From JAUSNA01 sp964511965 (GTDB lineage Bacteria > Patescibacteriota > Microgenomatia > Levybacterales > GWA1-39-11): a stretch of DNA of 39,860 bases. How positions within the stretch are numbered: position 1 is the first letter of the stretch; each line of letters begins with the position of its first letter. The notes beneath the pieces were generated by a model. The model did no database searches and was not told where the DNA came from. It saw only the letters and a list, made by a program, of their open reading frames with translations. The stretch covers positions 1-39,860 of the forward strand of contig CAZEGF010000012.1 of the NCBI GenBank assembly GCA_964511965.1. The letters are read 5' to 3'. Below are positions 36,501 through 39,500 of this stretch, in pieces. Made by a program: the position numbers and the translations under genes.

Positions 36501-39500
36501 AGTACCTGTTATCGCTAAATTACCAACAGTTCCCGCATCGGTTAGTGTCAAAAGAGTATTTGGAGCTCCTTCAGCATCCTTAATTCTCAAAACCCCATTA
36601 GTACCGGCTGTAGCAAGAGTTATTACCGGAGCGCTATCTGATAGTGTTAATGGAGCAGCTGAGGAGAAGGTATTTGTATTTGTAAATATATTTGCCTGAT
36701 CAAGGTATGCTACGTTTGAAAGAGTTCCTCCAACATTAATATTTGTTCCATTCAGCTGATATGCTGTTAATGCGTTGATTGTGTCCCCTTGTATTGTGCC
36801 TGAAGCAGTGATATTTGTTGCACCTGTTATAGCCCCAGTATTTGTGATACCTCCTGAATTATTATTTATTCCTCCATTTATTGAAGCGCCACCATTAGAA
36901 ACCGTCAATGCTCCGGCAGATGTTATAGTGCCGGTTCCTGTAGTTGCTATATTCCCGGATGTGGAAATCGTACCAAGCTCTGAGATTGTTAACGCAGAAA
37001 CGCTTGCAGTTTGTATTTCAAAAGCAATACCTCCGGTTCCTGCACTTGTATCGTTAATAACAAATGCATGTGCGCTTCCATCATTTGTTAGAGTAAACTG
37101 CGTAGAAAGTCCTGTTCCAAGCGTAAAGTCTATATTTTTACCAGCAGTTGTAACTATTGTATTACCCTGATCATAAGCTGATTGCAACGTGACTCCAAAA
37201 GCGGTAGGGTCGCACTCGGACAGCTCGTTTGTTGCATTTTGACATAGTACGGTAAACCCTTGAACACCGGCAAGAATTGGGATCCTCACGGTATCATTTA
37301 GAACAATTTGACCTGATCCTGCAGCAAGAAGCGTTAAGTCTTCATTGGAAGCTGTCGTTATATCTGTTCCAACACCTGAAAATGTTAGACTTCCTGTTGT
37401 TGTTATTGCTCCGGAAGAAATGGTACCAATATTAGCAAGGTTGCCTGATGAATCTATTCTTTGCGTTCCGTTTGTTTGGATTGCAGTTACCGCATTGAGT
37501 ATATCTGTCTGAGTCGTTCCTGAGGCCGTTATATTTGTGGCACCAGTTATTGCACCTGTATTTGTGATCCCACCGGTGTTATTGTTTATACCTCCTGTAA
37601 TTGATGCACCACCACCAGAAACTGTTAGCCCGTTAGCCGATGTAATACTTCCCGTACCAATAGTTTGGATACTGTTTGATGATGAAATGTACCCACTTGT
37701 TGATGCATTCCCGCTTTCATCAATTGTAAGTCTGGAATTTCCACCTGATTGAATATCAAGCGCAATTTGGTTAGGATTTGCATTCGTATCATTAATAATA
37801 AATGCGCTAGCCGTACCGGCATTTGTTAATGTAAATGACGTGGGCTGTAGTAATCCGCTTGCAAGTGTAAAGTCAATATTTCGTCCTTGAGTAGTAACAA
37901 TTGTATTTCCATTGTCATATGAGGACTGAAGCGTTCCTGCAGATGATCCAACATCGCAGAGAACCACTTCATCACTATTATTTGTACAAAGAGGATTTCC
38001 AACTACAGTTGGCAAATTTGTTATGGTAACAGTACTATTCGCAGCCAAAGTAGTAAATTTACCTGTTGAGCGGGTTGTATTTCCAATTGGTGTATTGTCA
38101 ATTGTTCCACCGGTAATAGTCGCAAGTACGGATGAAAAGTTGTTAGCTGTAACGGCTCCTACTAGATTTACGGTATCTGTACTTGACCCAATATTTATTA
38201 TGTCTGGTGCTGTGTTATCGGTACCGATATTTACAGTGTTGCCCGTAGTTAATGTGCCAATATTGATAACTCCATTTGAAGCAGCTCCAGTTCCTGCATT
38301 AAGAGTAATATTTCCACCGGTTGATCCTCCAAATGATGTTGAACCGGCTATTAATTTTAGATTTCCACCTGCTGCAACAGTTGTTGAACTTGCAGGATTT
38401 ATAGTAATATCTGTCCCACCTGTAAATGTAGTTATGTCGGCCGGACTATTATTACCGGCTAATGTTATTACACCGGCTTCCGAAATCTGAACTGTTGAGA
38501 TTCCATTTGACTGTAAGTCTAAATATGTACCACCAGTTCCGGCACTTGTATCGTTGATGATAAATGCACTTGGTGTACTTTGATTCTCAAGTGTAAATGA
38601 GGTTGGATTAACCAAAGCTGGAGATAAGGTAAACGCAATGTTTCTACCGTTCGTGGTAACTATTGTATTTCCATTATCATAGGAAGATTGCAAAGTTCCA
38701 GTACCTGATCCAATTGCACATTTTAGTAAATTGTCAGATCCATCTATACAAAGAGCAGTTCCAGTACTTGTCTGAAGATTTTCTAAAGTTACAGTGTCAT
38801 TAGCACTTAAAGTGGAGAAAGCACCAGACGCTCTCACAGATGAACCAATTGGTGTGTTGTTTATCGATCCACCTGAAATATTAACATTACTGCTTGCAAA
38901 ATTCGTGTTTGCGCTCACTGATCCAACCAGATTAATGGTATCAAGTATGCTACCAATATTTACTGTGTCAGCAAATGAATTGTCTGTTGCGACATTGATA
39001 ATATTTCCACCTGTCCCTGTTGCTATATTTATCGTTTTTGCATTATTTCCCGTTCCTAAATTGACCGTTCCGGTTGTTCCGGTATCAAGCGTTAATGCAC
39101 TAGCTCCAGTAGTTGTGATATTTCCGGCTCCTGCAAAGGTCAAATCTGTGGCAGTTACTCCGATTGTATCAAGTGAAATGACTCCTGAAAGAGCACCAAG
39201 AGCAGAAACATTTAGACCTCCATTTGATGTTAAAGCAAAAGTTCCTGTCGCATTGCCAAGCACAATATTTCCCGTTCCTGTTGTAGCAATATTTACATCG
39301 GAAGCTCCGGTTGTACCCAAATTTGTTGTTCCTGTTGATGATAGGGTAGTAAACGCAGCCGTCGAAGCAGTTGTTGCACCAATGGCAGTACTATTTATGC
39401 CGGTCGATGTTGTATTGAAATTATTTGAAGTTATCGTAAGGTCATTTACTCCCAAATCAAGGCTTGATGCCGAGAGTCCTGAAAGATTTAGTGCCCCTGT

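Larger units (their letters stand above)
33851..36959 (-). repeat. Repeat array between J13 and J14, 9 anchors
   Basis: Anchors near 34.04, 34.29, 34.70, 35.09, 35.35, 35.76, 36.17, 36.43 and 36.71 kb. It includes the near-identical 173-bp pair (34576-34748 and 35221-35393), an ITYATAS variant at 34.14 kb and an H2-only anchor at 36.71 kb (AYLDQANIFTNTNTFSSAAP). Confidence 0.85.

Noticed and set aside
4641..36959. CRISPR-like regularly spaced repeats
   Set aside because: The repeats are long (about 250-430 bp), coding and diverged, with no 25-40 bp direct repeat separated by unique spacers.
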